From NCBI GenBank assembly GCA_039111475.1, contig JBCCIP010000029.1, positions 11,821 to 75,820 on the forward strand: a stretch of DNA of 64,000 nucleotides, in the 5' to 3' direction. Positions 8,790 through 17,320 of this stretch are shown here, one piece after another. Within the stretch, counting starts at the first letter, position 1, and every line of letters starts with the position of its first letter. The notes under the pieces were generated by a model that was not told the DNA's origin, searched no databases, and saw only the letters and a list, made by a program, of their open reading frames with translations. The translations under genes and the position numbers were made by a program. The DNA comes from JAUIET01 sp039111475 (GTDB lineage Bacteria > Pseudomonadota > Gammaproteobacteria > Pseudomonadales > JAUIET01).

Positions 8790-8842
8790 CGTGACCTCTG
8801 GCTTTGCGTTCGGCTTAGTGCCGAGGCATCGTTTTGGTCACG
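8790..8842 (-). other. Structured intergenic segment between bamC and the MBL gene
   Basis: Outer arms CGTGACC (8790-8796) and GGTCACG (8836-8842) are perfectly complementary. Inside, CCTC-T-GGC can pair with GCCGAGG, or alternatively CGGC/GCCG (8810-8824) forms a small hairpin. There is no U-run on either strand, so it is not a simple terminator. It may be an mRNA structure between bamC and the downstream gene, or a remnant of a small repeat. Function unknown. Confidence 0.4.
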
Positions 8843-8843
8843 T

Positions 8844-9908
8844 TTAGGATAAAAAGCCTTTCAAGCGCTCCAGCAATTCGCGAGCCCGTTTACTTTCAAG
8901 TGACTCTTGAGCAGCCGCGCTGGAAATCTGAATGGCAACGGCTTCGCCTTTGGACGTCACCGTAAGCAAATAGTCTTCCGCGCTGCGTTCCGCAGTTTCG
9001 CCACCAAACAAGCGCCCGAAAAAGCCAGGCTTTTCTTCGTCCAACTCAGGTTGGTAACTTACAAAATAAAACCCTTTGCTTCTGTCGAGATCAGCCACGT
9101 TAAATTCGGCCTTATTGAGCGCTTGACCGATGGACGCCCATGCACGATCAAACGGCAGCTCCAATGTAATAGTGGGCGTGCCCTGTTCGTCACGACCCAA
9201 ACTAACCTTACTCGCCGAGCCAATCCCCTGGGCCAGCAACGAAACCGAGCCACTGCCATCGGTATTGGCAAGATACTCCGCCAGGTGCCTGACCATCCAT
9301 TCTTCTCTTTCTTCATTGGTAGATTCGTCTGGCCAATCGTGTTGTGTCGGCAGATCCGCAGCGCCGGGCAATTCATATTGCAGAATATGCACCTCACTAC
9401 TATTGCGTTGCACACCTTGATCAATGCGATACATGTAACGCTCTCGGACATCCGGAGCGTCCTCAGCAACTCGCTGCAACCACGTTGTCTCCAGCAAGCC
9501 CTGTGGTGCATCTTCACGTGTCAACGGTATGCGGTTTTCTACTAGAAAGTTCTTTACCCTTTGCCACAAATGGCTAGGCGGGATGTCAATCAACAGCCAT
9601 CGATCTGAAGCAAGCTTTTGAATACGAACTGTATTGCCAGTTCCAGCATTCAACAGTGGCGCTGGGCGCGGCACTTCAAAGTCGTCTGCGGGTAGATCTT
9701 TGTTACGCACATCGGGAATCAGGAATAGCTCGTCCTGCTCGTACTTGCTCAAGTCTTCTGGCAGTTCAAGGCCGGGTAATATCTGCTCTTCGAGATAATC
9801 GTTCTTTCGGTCACGAAAATAACCATCATCACCAAACAACCAGGAACATGCTGGCAGCTGGCTGGCAATCAGAACAATCAATAGACTTCGAGTGATAGAT
9901 GTGATCAT
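8844..9908 (-). CDS. bamC: Outer membrane assembly lipoprotein BamC
   Basis: 354 residues. Accessory lipoprotein of the BAM complex, which folds beta-barrel proteins into the outer membrane. Seen: a signal peptide with lipobox LPAC (Cys near residue 21), then the conserved unstructured N-terminal segment (YFRDRKNDYLEEQILPGLELPEDL) that contacts BamD, and two helix-grip domains (about 95-220 and 240-354). The start overlaps the dapA stop as ATGA, so the two are translationally coupled, the standard dapA-bamC arrangement. Confidence 0.93.
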   Translation of the reverse strand: MITSITRSLLIVLIASQLPACSWLFGDDGYFRDRKNDYLEEQILPGLELPEDLSKYEQDELFLIPDVRNKDLPADDFEVPRPAPLLNAGTGNTVRIQKLASDRWLLIDIPPSHLWQRVKNFLVENRIPLTREDAPQGLLETTWLQRVAEDAPDVRERYMYRIDQGVQRNSSEVHILQYELPGAADLPTQHDWPDESTNEEREEWMVRHLAEYLANTDGSGSVSLLAQGIGSASKVSLGRDEQGTPTITLELPFDRAWASIGQALNKAEFNVADLDRSKGFYFVSYQPELDEEKPGFFGRLFGGETAERSAEDYLLTVTSKGEAVAIQISSAAAQESLESKRARELLERLKGFLS

Positions 9909-10795
9909 GCTGGCAATAGTTCCAATGCTTGCAAGGTTTCTTCTAGCGGCCCCTGATACTGCTCCGCCAGCTCAGTAAGAGGCAAGCGAATACCCGGACC
10001 AATTTTACCCATGCGGTACAGGGCCCATTTGCTTGGTATGGGGTTGGATTCAAGAAACAGCTGGCTGTGCAGAGCCGCTATCTCTGTATCCAGCCGCCTG
10101 GCTGTTTCAGCATCACCTGCTATTGCAGCAGCACAAACCGCGGCCAACTGATCCGGCACCACGTTTGCTGTTACCGAAATACTGCCTTTGCCACCACACA
10201 ACATCAAATCAACAGCTGTTGGATCATCACCGGAGTACACAAGCATTCGACCATTGCATCGATCAATCAGTTCCGCACCGCGAGCAACGTCGCCGGTTGC
10301 GTCTTTCAAACCAATGATATTGTCTATGTCGGCCAGGCGCATAACGGTATCGTTTTGCATATCGCAAGCGGTTCGACCGGGCACGTTATAAAGTATTTGT
10401 GGAATGGGTACTGCATCAGCCACGGCTTTATAGTGTTGATAAAGACCTTCTTGAGTGGGCTTGTTGTAGTAAGGCGTTACCAACAAGCAGGCATCCGCAC
10501 CCACTTCTTCGGCATTGCGGGTCAGCTCTATCGCTTCGCTTGTCGCATTGCCCCCACTTCCCGCAATCACGGGTACTCTACCGGCCGTGTGTTTCACAAC
10601 ACGTTCAATCACTCTAGGATGTTCGTCAAAATCGATGGTTGCAGATTCGCCGGTTGTTCCCACGGCAACAATCGCATTGGTACCTTGCTCAATATGCCAG
10701 TCAACCAAAGCGTCTAGCTGTAACCAGTCGATGCCACCGTCCGCTTGCATGGGTGTCACCAAGGCCACAATGCTACCTGTAATAGAGGTGCTCAT
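9905..10795 (-). CDS. dapA: 4-hydroxy-tetrahydrodipicolinate synthase
   Basis: 296 residues. Condenses pyruvate with aspartate semialdehyde in lysine and diaminopimelate synthesis. Seen: GSIVALVTPM at the N-terminus, AVGTTGESATID near residue 42, LLVTPYYNKPTQEGLYQHY with the catalytic Tyr near 133, and the Schiff-base lysine in IIGLKDATGDVAR near 161. TIM-barrel length is standard. Coupled to bamC by an ATGA overlap. Confidence 0.97.
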   Translation of the reverse strand: MSTSITGSIVALVTPMQADGGIDWLQLDALVDWHIEQGTNAIVAVGTTGESATIDFDEHPRVIERVVKHTAGRVPVIAGSGGNATSEAIELTRNAEEVGADACLLVTPYYNKPTQEGLYQHYKAVADAVPIPQILYNVPGRTACDMQNDTVMRLADIDNIIGLKDATGDVARGAELIDRCNGRMLVYSGDDPTAVDLMLCGGKGSISVTANVVPDQLAAVCAAAIAGDAETARRLDTEIAALHSQLFLESNPIPSKWALYRMGKIGPGIRLPLTELAEQYQGPLEETLQALELLPA

Positions 10796-10921
10796 ACTCT
10801 GCCTCCGAATTTTGCAGGGGCGTATGGTACTTAGGGCGGTAAGGGCTTACAAGGAAGTATTGCAGGCTGACAAGAATCTGCGAGTTACGGCTATCGATAT
10901 TGGTGCTTTTGCGGAACTTGG
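10796..10921. other. Intergenic stretch upstream of dapA
   Basis: With the small ORF that follows, this forms a gap of about 400 bases between dapA and the exported protein at 11194. It should hold the dapA promoter (minus strand), but I see no convincing -35/-10 pair. At its right edge CTTGGCTA / TAGCCAAG (10917-10936) is a perfect 8-base inverted repeat without a U-run. Confidence 0.4.
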
Positions 10922-11119
10922 CTAGTTATAGCCAAGCTGATATTGAGCATCATCCTCAAGTATTTTTTTCTCAGGGCGGGCCACTGGAAAATCGCGCGTT
11001 GCACGAATCTCAAAGTGACTTGTCTTAGTTCTTGAGCGCTTGGACTGACTTACGGCAGAGTCCAATCGTAATGAACTGGAAATCGAGGCTGGTTGATCTT
11101 TTACTAATGACTTATTCAT
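10922..11119 (-). CDS. Possible small uncharacterised protein
   Basis: A 65-codon frame from the ATG at 11119 (a longer frame reaches 11161). The predicted protein is polar: Ser/Lys/Arg-rich in the first half, then EIRATRDFPVARPEKK and an acidic end EDDAQYQLGYN. It has no signal peptide, no membrane segment and no recognised domain. No good ribosome-binding site precedes the ATG. Its last codons lie in the 8-base inverted repeat at 10917-10936. It occupies an otherwise empty gap divergent from the DUF3806-like gene, which is the main reason to list it. Confidence 0.3.
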   Translation of the reverse strand: MNKSLVKDQPASISSSLRLDSAVSQSKRSRTKTSHFEIRATRDFPVARPEKKILEDDAQYQLGYN

Positions 11120-11193
11120 GGCAAAGTGTACAAATGATGCGCTGTGTGCAACTTGCACCATTTATTTAAAGCTGTCTATAACGTTAAGAGCAT

Positions 11194-11742
11194 ATGTTTA
11201 TGATTTTACATTATTTTGGCCAAAAGTTAACCCCCGTAATGATAGCCCTGGCCGGATTACTCATGGCCATCAGTTCACATGCATTCCCAGCCAGCCTCAC
11301 GGCTGAATTTCAAATTAGACCCTTTGGGCCAGGCGATACCCTGTTTTTGCAGTCGCAGCAAAAGCTTGCCAAAGACATGGTTTACGAGAGTCTGCTCACA
11401 CGATTAACGGGTGACAAAGAGAAGGATTTGCGCCTGCTGCAACAACTCGTTGACCGCAAAACGCTGGGGCCGGACCAGCGTCGGGAACTGCAGGCCCTAG
11501 GCAGTGTGCTCGGACAACTGTTGAAAAAGGAATTTCGCCTGGAATGGGTGGTCTACGTAGACCAGCTAGGCCGCAGCCGTGGCTTGCAAATAGACAGCAC
11601 TCGCCAGGTTATTTTCCCGTTGACAATGATCTCAAGGCGACTGGAAGCTGATGCCAGGGTTGACGTACAAAGAATTTATAACAAGGCCAGCGATATTGTT
11701 CGTTACACGCGCGCCAACCGACCATTGTTCAACAGCGACTAG
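11194..11742 (+). CDS. Exported DUF3806-like protein
   Basis: 182 residues. A hydrophobic N-terminus (LTPVMIALAGLLMAISSHAFPA) looks like a cleavable signal peptide, so the protein is probably periplasmic. The C-terminal half (VLGQLLKKEFRLEWVVYVDQLGRSRGLQ... VIFPLTMISRRLEAD) resembles the DUF3806 domain as I remember it. The function of that family is unknown. It is convergent with the DUF1631 gene, 15 bases away, and unrelated in direction to dapA. Confidence 0.65.
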   Translation: MFMILHYFGQKLTPVMIALAGLLMAISSHAFPASLTAEFQIRPFGPGDTLFLQSQQKLAKDMVYESLLTRLTGDKEKDLRLLQQLVDRKTLGPDQRRELQALGSVLGQLLKKEFRLEWVVYVDQLGRSRGLQIDSTRQVIFPLTMISRRLEADARVDVQRIYNKASDIVRYTRANRPLFNSD

Positions 11743-11757
11743 CGCGACGACTAGATG

Positions 11758-14181
11758 TCAGGCAGACGACTGCATGTTGTTGACCATGCGTTTGAACATA
11801 CGCTCCATAAAGGACTCGTTGTTGATGTTGATTACTCGAATATGGCCGCGGTGTACATTGCGGGTCAGGTTATTCAATGTTTCCACCAACACTTTTACGC
11901 CAGCCTGATTGACGAACATATAGTTGTCGCTCATTGAGCTGTACCAGGCCAGTTTCAGTTTTTTCTCAACATTGCCGTCGCCGTGCAGCCACTCGAACCA
12001 TGTTCCATAGGCTACGGCTTTTAATTGTTCGCGTAGTTCTTTCTCTTGATCGTCAAGGTCGTCGGCCAGCTGGCTGACTTCAAACTCAAGATTTATGTCG
12101 GCCTCAAGGCTTGGATCAACTTCCGGTGCACCTATATCAATACCCGGGTTAACGATCTTTTCTCTTTTCTCTTCGCGGTTTACGTGTTTTGAGCGCCATT
12201 CATCTTCGGGACGAACTTCACTTGCCTTCTTGACCAGCGCGAACATGTTTTCAACATCTTGCTCGGCATAGCCAAGGTCCAGAATGTCAGAACGCAATTG
12301 CGCATCTATTTGCAAGATTGCGGATTGTGCCGAATCAGCACCGCTTTCGTTGCGCAACTCTGCTTCGACTTCTGCACTGGACAATTCATTGTCACCGGTC
12401 AATAGCGCGGCGTGCACACGGACGAATGCTTGGTTAAGCATTAGTACCGCTTTCTTCCAGATTTCGGATTCTGCGCCGAAACGCAAATAAACAAACACCA
12501 GGAAATCCACCCAGGTTTGTTCAAGAATATCGCAGGCCGCTACCGGTATATTTTTTGCTTCCGCTCGGCGACCAAATAACTCCTGGGCTTTTTTGCGGGC
12601 GACTTCTATTTTATCCAGACCTTCTTCAGCCTGAGAACTGCGTTTCTCAGCAAGCTCAACCCGCTTTTGCAGGCGTTCGCTAAAATGAGCAAAGTCTTCA
12701 CGCAGTTGATCTATGAAATCAATGTCGTCATCAAAATCATCAATGGTTCGATGAACAACCTGATAAATCTTGTCGTAAACCCTGAATTTGTCTTCGTCGT
12801 CGGAAATCCAATAAGCCGCCGCTTCGGCTAACTCATTGAGTAGCATACGAGCAGGATGATCTGCTTCCTGCATGAATGAGCGATCAATCAACGCTATTTT
12901 CAAAAACGGTGTATGCAAATGGCTTAGCAACGCCTTAACTTTGGCGCAGAGAGTTTCCTCTTCAAGTATCTGGTTAAATATAGTGCCGACCAGATCAATG
13001 GTGCCCGCGTCTGCCGCTGGAACTTTTTTCTCTTCTTCTGTCTCTGCAGAATAATCTGCCAGGCTATCAACGAACTCCTTTTGGAACTCCACTACCGATG
13101 GTGCGGTCACAACTCCCCCTTCAAGCTGATACTTTCTTGCTTCCTGCAAATCGTTCAGAACCGATACATAGTCGGTACTGGTAAATTGTTCGCCAACTGC
13201 GGCATTTGCGCTAAATAATGCTCCCAACGGTACGCCTGCTCCGGTAATTCCGGTTGTGGATATTGCGAGATTCTGCAACTGCCATTTGATGATCGCATCC
13301 AGCAGTTGCTGTTCCGCGCGCATCGATTCCTGCCAGTGCGGCGGTATTAAACTGGCGCGCTCTTGTGCCGCCTGAAAAGCCAAATTTTCTGACTCTTCGA
13401 AGACCTCACTGTTTGCAGAGGGCCTTGATTCTATTTTTTTCTTACCCGCACTCGCCATATTGTACTTTAGGTCTGGCAAGATCCCCTTCTCAGCTAACAT
13501 TTCGTTACTGTTTTTCAGAAATTTTTCCATATGCTCAAGCACTGATTCATTGAACTGAGCATAAACGCTGGTTTTGGCTTTTTCTGTAATGTCGAAATGT
13601 GTAATCGCAACTTGCAATGCTTTGGCAAGAGCGATTGGACCTAATGGGTTGTCTTTGTCTTCATCCGTGCGACCGCCACACAAAACCGCCAGGCGCTGGT
13701 TCAACGCCCACAGCGATTGAGCACAAGCCGATTCGACGCGAGACGCCAGTATGGATATCGCCAGATCATCTTCCCACTCAGCCTGGTCAACCAATTCCAA
13801 GTTATCGAAGTCTATTTCTGTAGACTTGCTCTTCTTCTGAGCACCTAATGGGGCACTTTTCTCAAAAAATTGATCGAAGTTCTGCGCAAATTCGGTCCAC
13901 ACACCTTTCAACACGGCGGCTCTGTCTTCTCGCAGCAATGTCATGGCTTCAAGGAATTGACTTTGATCGGAATTTGAAGCCGATGTATTCGCCTGTTCGA
14001 AAAGGGCCGTGTCCAACTCCGCCAGCATGCTGTCAAAACGCCCATGAAGAAACTCCAGGCTGTTTTCTTTAAGCGCTTTTCGCACTTGCCCACGCGAGAG
14101 CTTTTTCGCGCCCGCTGTGTTTAAGCGTTTCGCATTGCCTTGCCGTCGCGACGCATTGTTAGTAGCAGGTTGAGAAGCCAT
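11758..14181 (-). CDS. DUF1631 family protein
   Basis: 807 residues, soluble, highly helical and acidic. The C-terminal 110 residues (YGTWFEWLHGDGNVEKKLKLAW, MFVNQAGVKVLVETLNNL, FMERMFKRMVNNM) match the end of DUF1631 proteins, a small beta-barrel that resembles PilZ. A PilZ-like end suggests a possible link to cyclic-di-GMP, but the RxxxR motif is not evident, so binding is not claimed. The N-terminus is basic (SRRQGNAKRL), and a helical stretch near residues 485-525 may be coiled coil. These proteins are sometimes mislabelled thymidine phosphorylase; nothing here supports that. It stands alone, with 228 empty bases upstream. Confidence 0.75.
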   Translation of the reverse strand: MASQPATNNASRRQGNAKRLNTAGAKKLSRGQVRKALKENSLEFLHGRFDSMLAELDTALFEQANTSASNSDQSQFLEAMTLLREDRAAVLKGVWTEFAQNFDQFFEKSAPLGAQKKSKSTEIDFDNLELVDQAEWEDDLAISILASRVESACAQSLWALNQRLAVLCGGRTDEDKDNPLGPIALAKALQVAITHFDITEKAKTSVYAQFNESVLEHMEKFLKNSNEMLAEKGILPDLKYNMASAGKKKIESRPSANSEVFEESENLAFQAAQERASLIPPHWQESMRAEQQLLDAIIKWQLQNLAISTTGITGAGVPLGALFSANAAVGEQFTSTDYVSVLNDLQEARKYQLEGGVVTAPSVVEFQKEFVDSLADYSAETEEEKKVPAADAGTIDLVGTIFNQILEEETLCAKVKALLSHLHTPFLKIALIDRSFMQEADHPARMLLNELAEAAAYWISDDEDKFRVYDKIYQVVHRTIDDFDDDIDFIDQLREDFAHFSERLQKRVELAEKRSSQAEEGLDKIEVARKKAQELFGRRAEAKNIPVAACDILEQTWVDFLVFVYLRFGAESEIWKKAVLMLNQAFVRVHAALLTGDNELSSAEVEAELRNESGADSAQSAILQIDAQLRSDILDLGYAEQDVENMFALVKKASEVRPEDEWRSKHVNREEKREKIVNPGIDIGAPEVDPSLEADINLEFEVSQLADDLDDQEKELREQLKAVAYGTWFEWLHGDGNVEKKLKLAWYSSMSDNYMFVNQAGVKVLVETLNNLTRNVHRGHIRVININNESFMERMFKRMVNNMQSSA

Positions 14182-14409
14182 CCGGAAGTCTCGGTATTGT
14201 TATGTCAGCCGTGGAGATGCAAATCCATATTCTAAGCCTAGCCCATTGTGGGAAATGTGCTCGATAATTAAGGACTGTGTAAACCAAGATTAGAGGCAAC
14301 GAACACGGCATATATTCGAGACTCGAGCACGGAAACAGGCGCAGAAATACGCAGGCGGCATGGCCAATTCGACGGGAACTTACGGGTTTTTCTGTTTAAA
14401 TTATGTACA

Positions 14410-15183
14410 TCAAAAGTCATTCGGACGCATCAGTGCGTCAGATCCGCCATCTACAAAGAAAACGCTGCCAAAACAGAAGCTGGCCTGCTCACTGAGCAGA
14501 AATAATGCAGCATCGGCAATTTCTGATGGCGTGCCTTCTCTGCCGGATGGTACCGCAGCGGAAAAATCGGCCATTGCCTTGGCAACATTTTCATCCTGCT
14601 TCGCAGCATCAGTCAGCGGAGTTTTAGTAATACCGGGCGCTATCGCGTTGATTCGAATACCTTTACCCGCAAATTCCGGCGTGCTGGCACGCATCCAACG
14701 GGTCAGAGCGAGCTTTGATCCGGCGTACGCATCTTGTATGCCGCTATCACGTGCGTTCAACATTAGACTGGCAGAATCGCGGTCGTCGGCCGCTAATGCC
14801 TTTAGCAAGTCCTGATCATGCTGCGCCATGGGAGCAGAATTGGACGAAATGATCACTATCGCGCCTTTTTTCTTTGCTAGCAAAGGCGTTAAACCAATGG
14901 TGGTGAGCTTGGCGCCAAAATAGTTGACATCTGTCAGCAATGAAGCTGGCCTGGCGGCCGGTCCAAGACCAGCGCACGGGATGAAACCGTCCAGACCGTC
15001 AGGCGCGAGCTGCTCAATCTCCTCCACGGCGGCCTGGCAACCCTGCTCGGTAGAAAGGTCCGCGATAATATCTGCACTCTTGATATCAACAACAATTACT
15101 GTATGCCCCAGTTCGCGCAGCTGGGTTTTTATCGCGGCACCAATACCTGTCGCACCTCCGGTCATAGCGTACGTTTTGTTCAT
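14410..15183 (-). CDS. Short-chain dehydrogenase resembling 3-alpha-hydroxysteroid dehydrogenase
   Basis: 257 residues, NAD(P)-dependent SDR. Seen: the cofactor loop TGGATGIGAAIK at residues 8-19, an acidic residue after strand 2 (VVDIKSADIIADLS) favouring NAD(H), an active-site Ser in IVIISSNSAP, and YAGSK with catalytic Tyr and Lys near residue 153. The pattern IADLSTEQG, LDGFIPCAGLGPAA and the end DGGSDALMRPNDF closely recall Comamonas 3-alpha-HSD/carbonyl reductase. It is divergent from the acetaldehyde dehydrogenase gene across 63 bases, so probably co-regulated. The substrate is inferred only. Confidence 0.82.
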   Translation of the reverse strand: MNKTYAMTGGATGIGAAIKTQLRELGHTVIVVDIKSADIIADLSTEQGCQAAVEEIEQLAPDGLDGFIPCAGLGPAARPASLLTDVNYFGAKLTTIGLTPLLAKKKGAIVIISSNSAPMAQHDQDLLKALAADDRDSASLMLNARDSGIQDAYAGSKLALTRWMRASTPEFAGKGIRINAIAPGITKTPLTDAAKQDENVAKAMADFSAAVPSGREGTPSEIADAALFLLSEQASFCFGSVFFVDGGSDALMRPNDF

Positions 15184-15246
15184 CCAAATATTCCCCGGCT
15201 GCTGATATTATTGCCGGCATACTAACCTAAAGACGGAGCGTCGTTT

Positions 15247-16191
15247 ATGGCCATTCAGAAAGTTAAATGCGCCATTATTGGTACCGGCAATATCGGTACG
15301 GACTTGATGGTCAAAATTGTGCAAACATCGAAAGTGCTGGAGCTTGCTGCTTTTGTTGGTATTGATCCAAAGTCAGACGGCTTGGCCAGAGCTGAAAAGA
15401 TGGGCATATCAGGCACGTCAGAAGGCCTGGTTGGTTTGACCGCAATGGACGACTTTGAGGCCATTAAACTTGTGTTTGATGCTACCTCTGCTGGAGCACA
15501 TCGCCACCACCATGACATTCTCAGCAAGCATGGCAAGCAGCTGGTGGACTTAACACCGGCGGCCATCGGTCCTTACACAGTGCCGGTAGTTAACATGGAT
15601 GAACATTTGGGCGAACAGAACGTCAACATGGTGACCTGTGGCGGGCAGGCAACCATTCCCATAGTGCATGCCGTTTCTCGCGTGGCCAAGGTGCATTATG
15701 CGGAAATCGTAGCGTCGGTATCTTCCCGATCTGCCGGCCCCGGCACGCGAGCCAATATTGACGAGTTTACCCAAACTACAGCGCGAGCCATTGAATCTGT
15801 GGGTGGCGCAGAGCGTGGCAAGGCGATCATCATTCTGAACCCTGCAGAACCGCCAATGATTATGCGAGATACTATCTTCACACTGAGCGAACGAGCAGAT
15901 GAGTCCGCCATTGAACGCTCGGTTGCAGACATGATCGCCGACGTACAAAGTTATGTACCAGGCTATCGCTTAAAACAGCAAGTGCAGTTCGAACACTTTA
16001 ACGAAAGCGATCCGCTGCACATACCAGGGTTTGGCGACTTTAGCGGCACAAAGTCATCAGTCTTTCTGGAGGTGGAAGGTGCTGCCCACTATTTACCAGC
16101 CTACGCGGGCAATCTGGACATTATGACCTCCGCCGCACTTGGCACTGCCGAGCGTCTCGCGCAGATGAAGTTTGCCGCCAAAGCGGCTTGA
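15247..16191 (+). CDS. mhpF: Acetaldehyde dehydrogenase (acylating)
   Basis: 314 residues. Oxidises acetaldehyde with CoA and NAD to acetyl-CoA; forms a channelling complex with the next gene's aldolase. Seen: Rossmann motif CAIIGTGNIGTDLM at residues 8-21, the catalytic Cys in VNMVTCGGQATIPIVHAVSRV near residue 130, and the C-terminal LDIMTSAALGTAERLA typical of MhpF/BphJ/DmpF/TesF. The aldolase gene starts 37 bases downstream. The naming could equally be bphJ, dmpF or tesF. Confidence 0.95.
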   Translation: MAIQKVKCAIIGTGNIGTDLMVKIVQTSKVLELAAFVGIDPKSDGLARAEKMGISGTSEGLVGLTAMDDFEAIKLVFDATSAGAHRHHHDILSKHGKQLVDLTPAAIGPYTVPVVNMDEHLGEQNVNMVTCGGQATIPIVHAVSRVAKVHYAEIVASVSSRSAGPGTRANIDEFTQTTARAIESVGGAERGKAIIILNPAEPPMIMRDTIFTLSERADESAIERSVADMIADVQSYVPGYRLKQQVQFEHFNESDPLHIPGFGDFSGTKSSVFLEVEGAAHYLPAYAGNLDIMTSAALGTAERLAQMKFAAKAA

Positions 16192-16228
16192 GCACACTTT
16201 AAGCTGTTCTACGATCAGGAGCACACAC

Positions 16229-17296
16229 ATGGCGATCGACCCAATCAAAGACAAGATATACATTCAGGATGTGTCTCTGCGCGACGGCATGCATGCTATC
16301 CGACATATGTACGGCATTGATCATGTGCAAGCCATCGCCAAAGCGCTTGATATCGCCAAAGTAGACGCCATCGAAGTTGCCCACGGCGACGGCTTGTCTG
16401 GTACCAGCTTCAATTATGGCTTTGGTGCACACACGGACAAAGAGTGGATAGGTGCCGTTGCCGATGTGTTGGAGCATGCCAAGCTCACAACACTGATCTT
16501 GCCAGGAATTGCCGTTAAGGAAGATTTAAAGTGGGCCTGGGACATGGGCGTTAGATCGGTTCGGGTTGCCACTCACTGCACAGAAGCGGATGTTTCTCGC
16601 CAGCACATTGAATATGCCCGCGAATTAGGCATGGACACTATTGGCTTTCTAATGATGTCTCATATGAGCGAACCGTCGAAACTCGCCGCCCAAGCAAGGC
16701 TAATGGAAGGCTACGGTGCGCAATGCGTGTACGTTGTTGACAGCGGCGGTGCCCTGAACATGAACGACGTAGCGGACAGATTCAAAGCCTTTGGCGATGT
16801 TCTTGACCCAGCCACTGAACGTGGAATGCATGCTCACCATAACCTGGCTCTGGGTGTGGCGAACTCGATTGTGGCCGTAGAGAATGGCTGTAACCGAGTG
16901 GATGCTTCACTGGCTGGCATGGGTGCTGGTGCCGGAAACGCGCCACTGGAAGTGTTTATCGCTGCGGCCGATCGAATGGGCTGGCAACACGGTTGTGACC
17001 TGTATAAGTTGATGGATGCTGCCGATGATCTGGTGCGTCCGCTGCAAGACCGACCGGTACGCGTCGATAGGGAAACTCTGTCCTTAGGCTACGCTGGCGT
17101 CTATTCAAGCTTTTTACGCCACGCTGAAGTGGCCGCAGAACGCTACGGTCTGGAAACCAGGGATATTTTGGTAGAGTTGGGACGACGCAAGATGGTTGGC
17201 GGCCAGGAAGACATGATTGTTGACGTTGCACTGGACATGCTTAAGGAACGAGACAGTGCCGTTGCGACCATCGAACAAAAACAGGCTGGTGGATAA
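16229..17296 (+). CDS. mhpE: 4-hydroxy-2-oxovalerate aldolase
   Basis: 355 residues. Splits 4-hydroxy-2-oxovalerate to pyruvate and acetaldehyde; manganese-dependent DRE-TIM barrel. Seen: IYIQDVSLRDGMHAIRHMYG (metal Asp and catalytic residues) near residues 9-28, the metal HAHHN motif in RGMHAHHNLALG near 200, and ASLAGMGAGAGNAPLE. Start: the ATG at 16229 has AGGAG seven bases upstream; a longer frame to 16172 would overlap mhpF. It pairs with mhpF as the usual bifunctional complex. Confidence 0.95.
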   Translation: MAIDPIKDKIYIQDVSLRDGMHAIRHMYGIDHVQAIAKALDIAKVDAIEVAHGDGLSGTSFNYGFGAHTDKEWIGAVADVLEHAKLTTLILPGIAVKEDLKWAWDMGVRSVRVATHCTEADVSRQHIEYARELGMDTIGFLMMSHMSEPSKLAAQARLMEGYGAQCVYVVDSGGALNMNDVADRFKAFGDVLDPATERGMHAHHNLALGVANSIVAVENGCNRVDASLAGMGAGAGNAPLEVFIAAADRMGWQHGCDLYKLMDAADDLVRPLQDRPVRVDRETLSLGYAGVYSSFLRHAEVAAERYGLETRDILVELGRRKMVGGQEDMIVDVALDMLKERDSAVATIEQKQAGG

Positions 17297-17320
17297 ACCT
17301 TATACCGAAGCACATGCCTG

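Noticed and set aside
8907..9545. 212-codon plus-strand frame
   Set aside because: Antisense to bamC; no signal, domain or ribosome-binding site.
10067..10717. 216-codon plus-strand frame
   Set aside because: Lies wholly antisense to dapA, whose catalytic motifs are intact; no family resemblance.
11758..14181. Thymidine phosphorylase label often attached to this family
   Set aside because: No phosphorylase motifs; sequence ends match DUF1631.
14182..14409. Gap between the DUF1631 gene and the SDR gene checked for RNA genes
   Set aside because: No tRNA cloverleaf, strong hairpin or ribosome-binding site seen; I found nothing to call.
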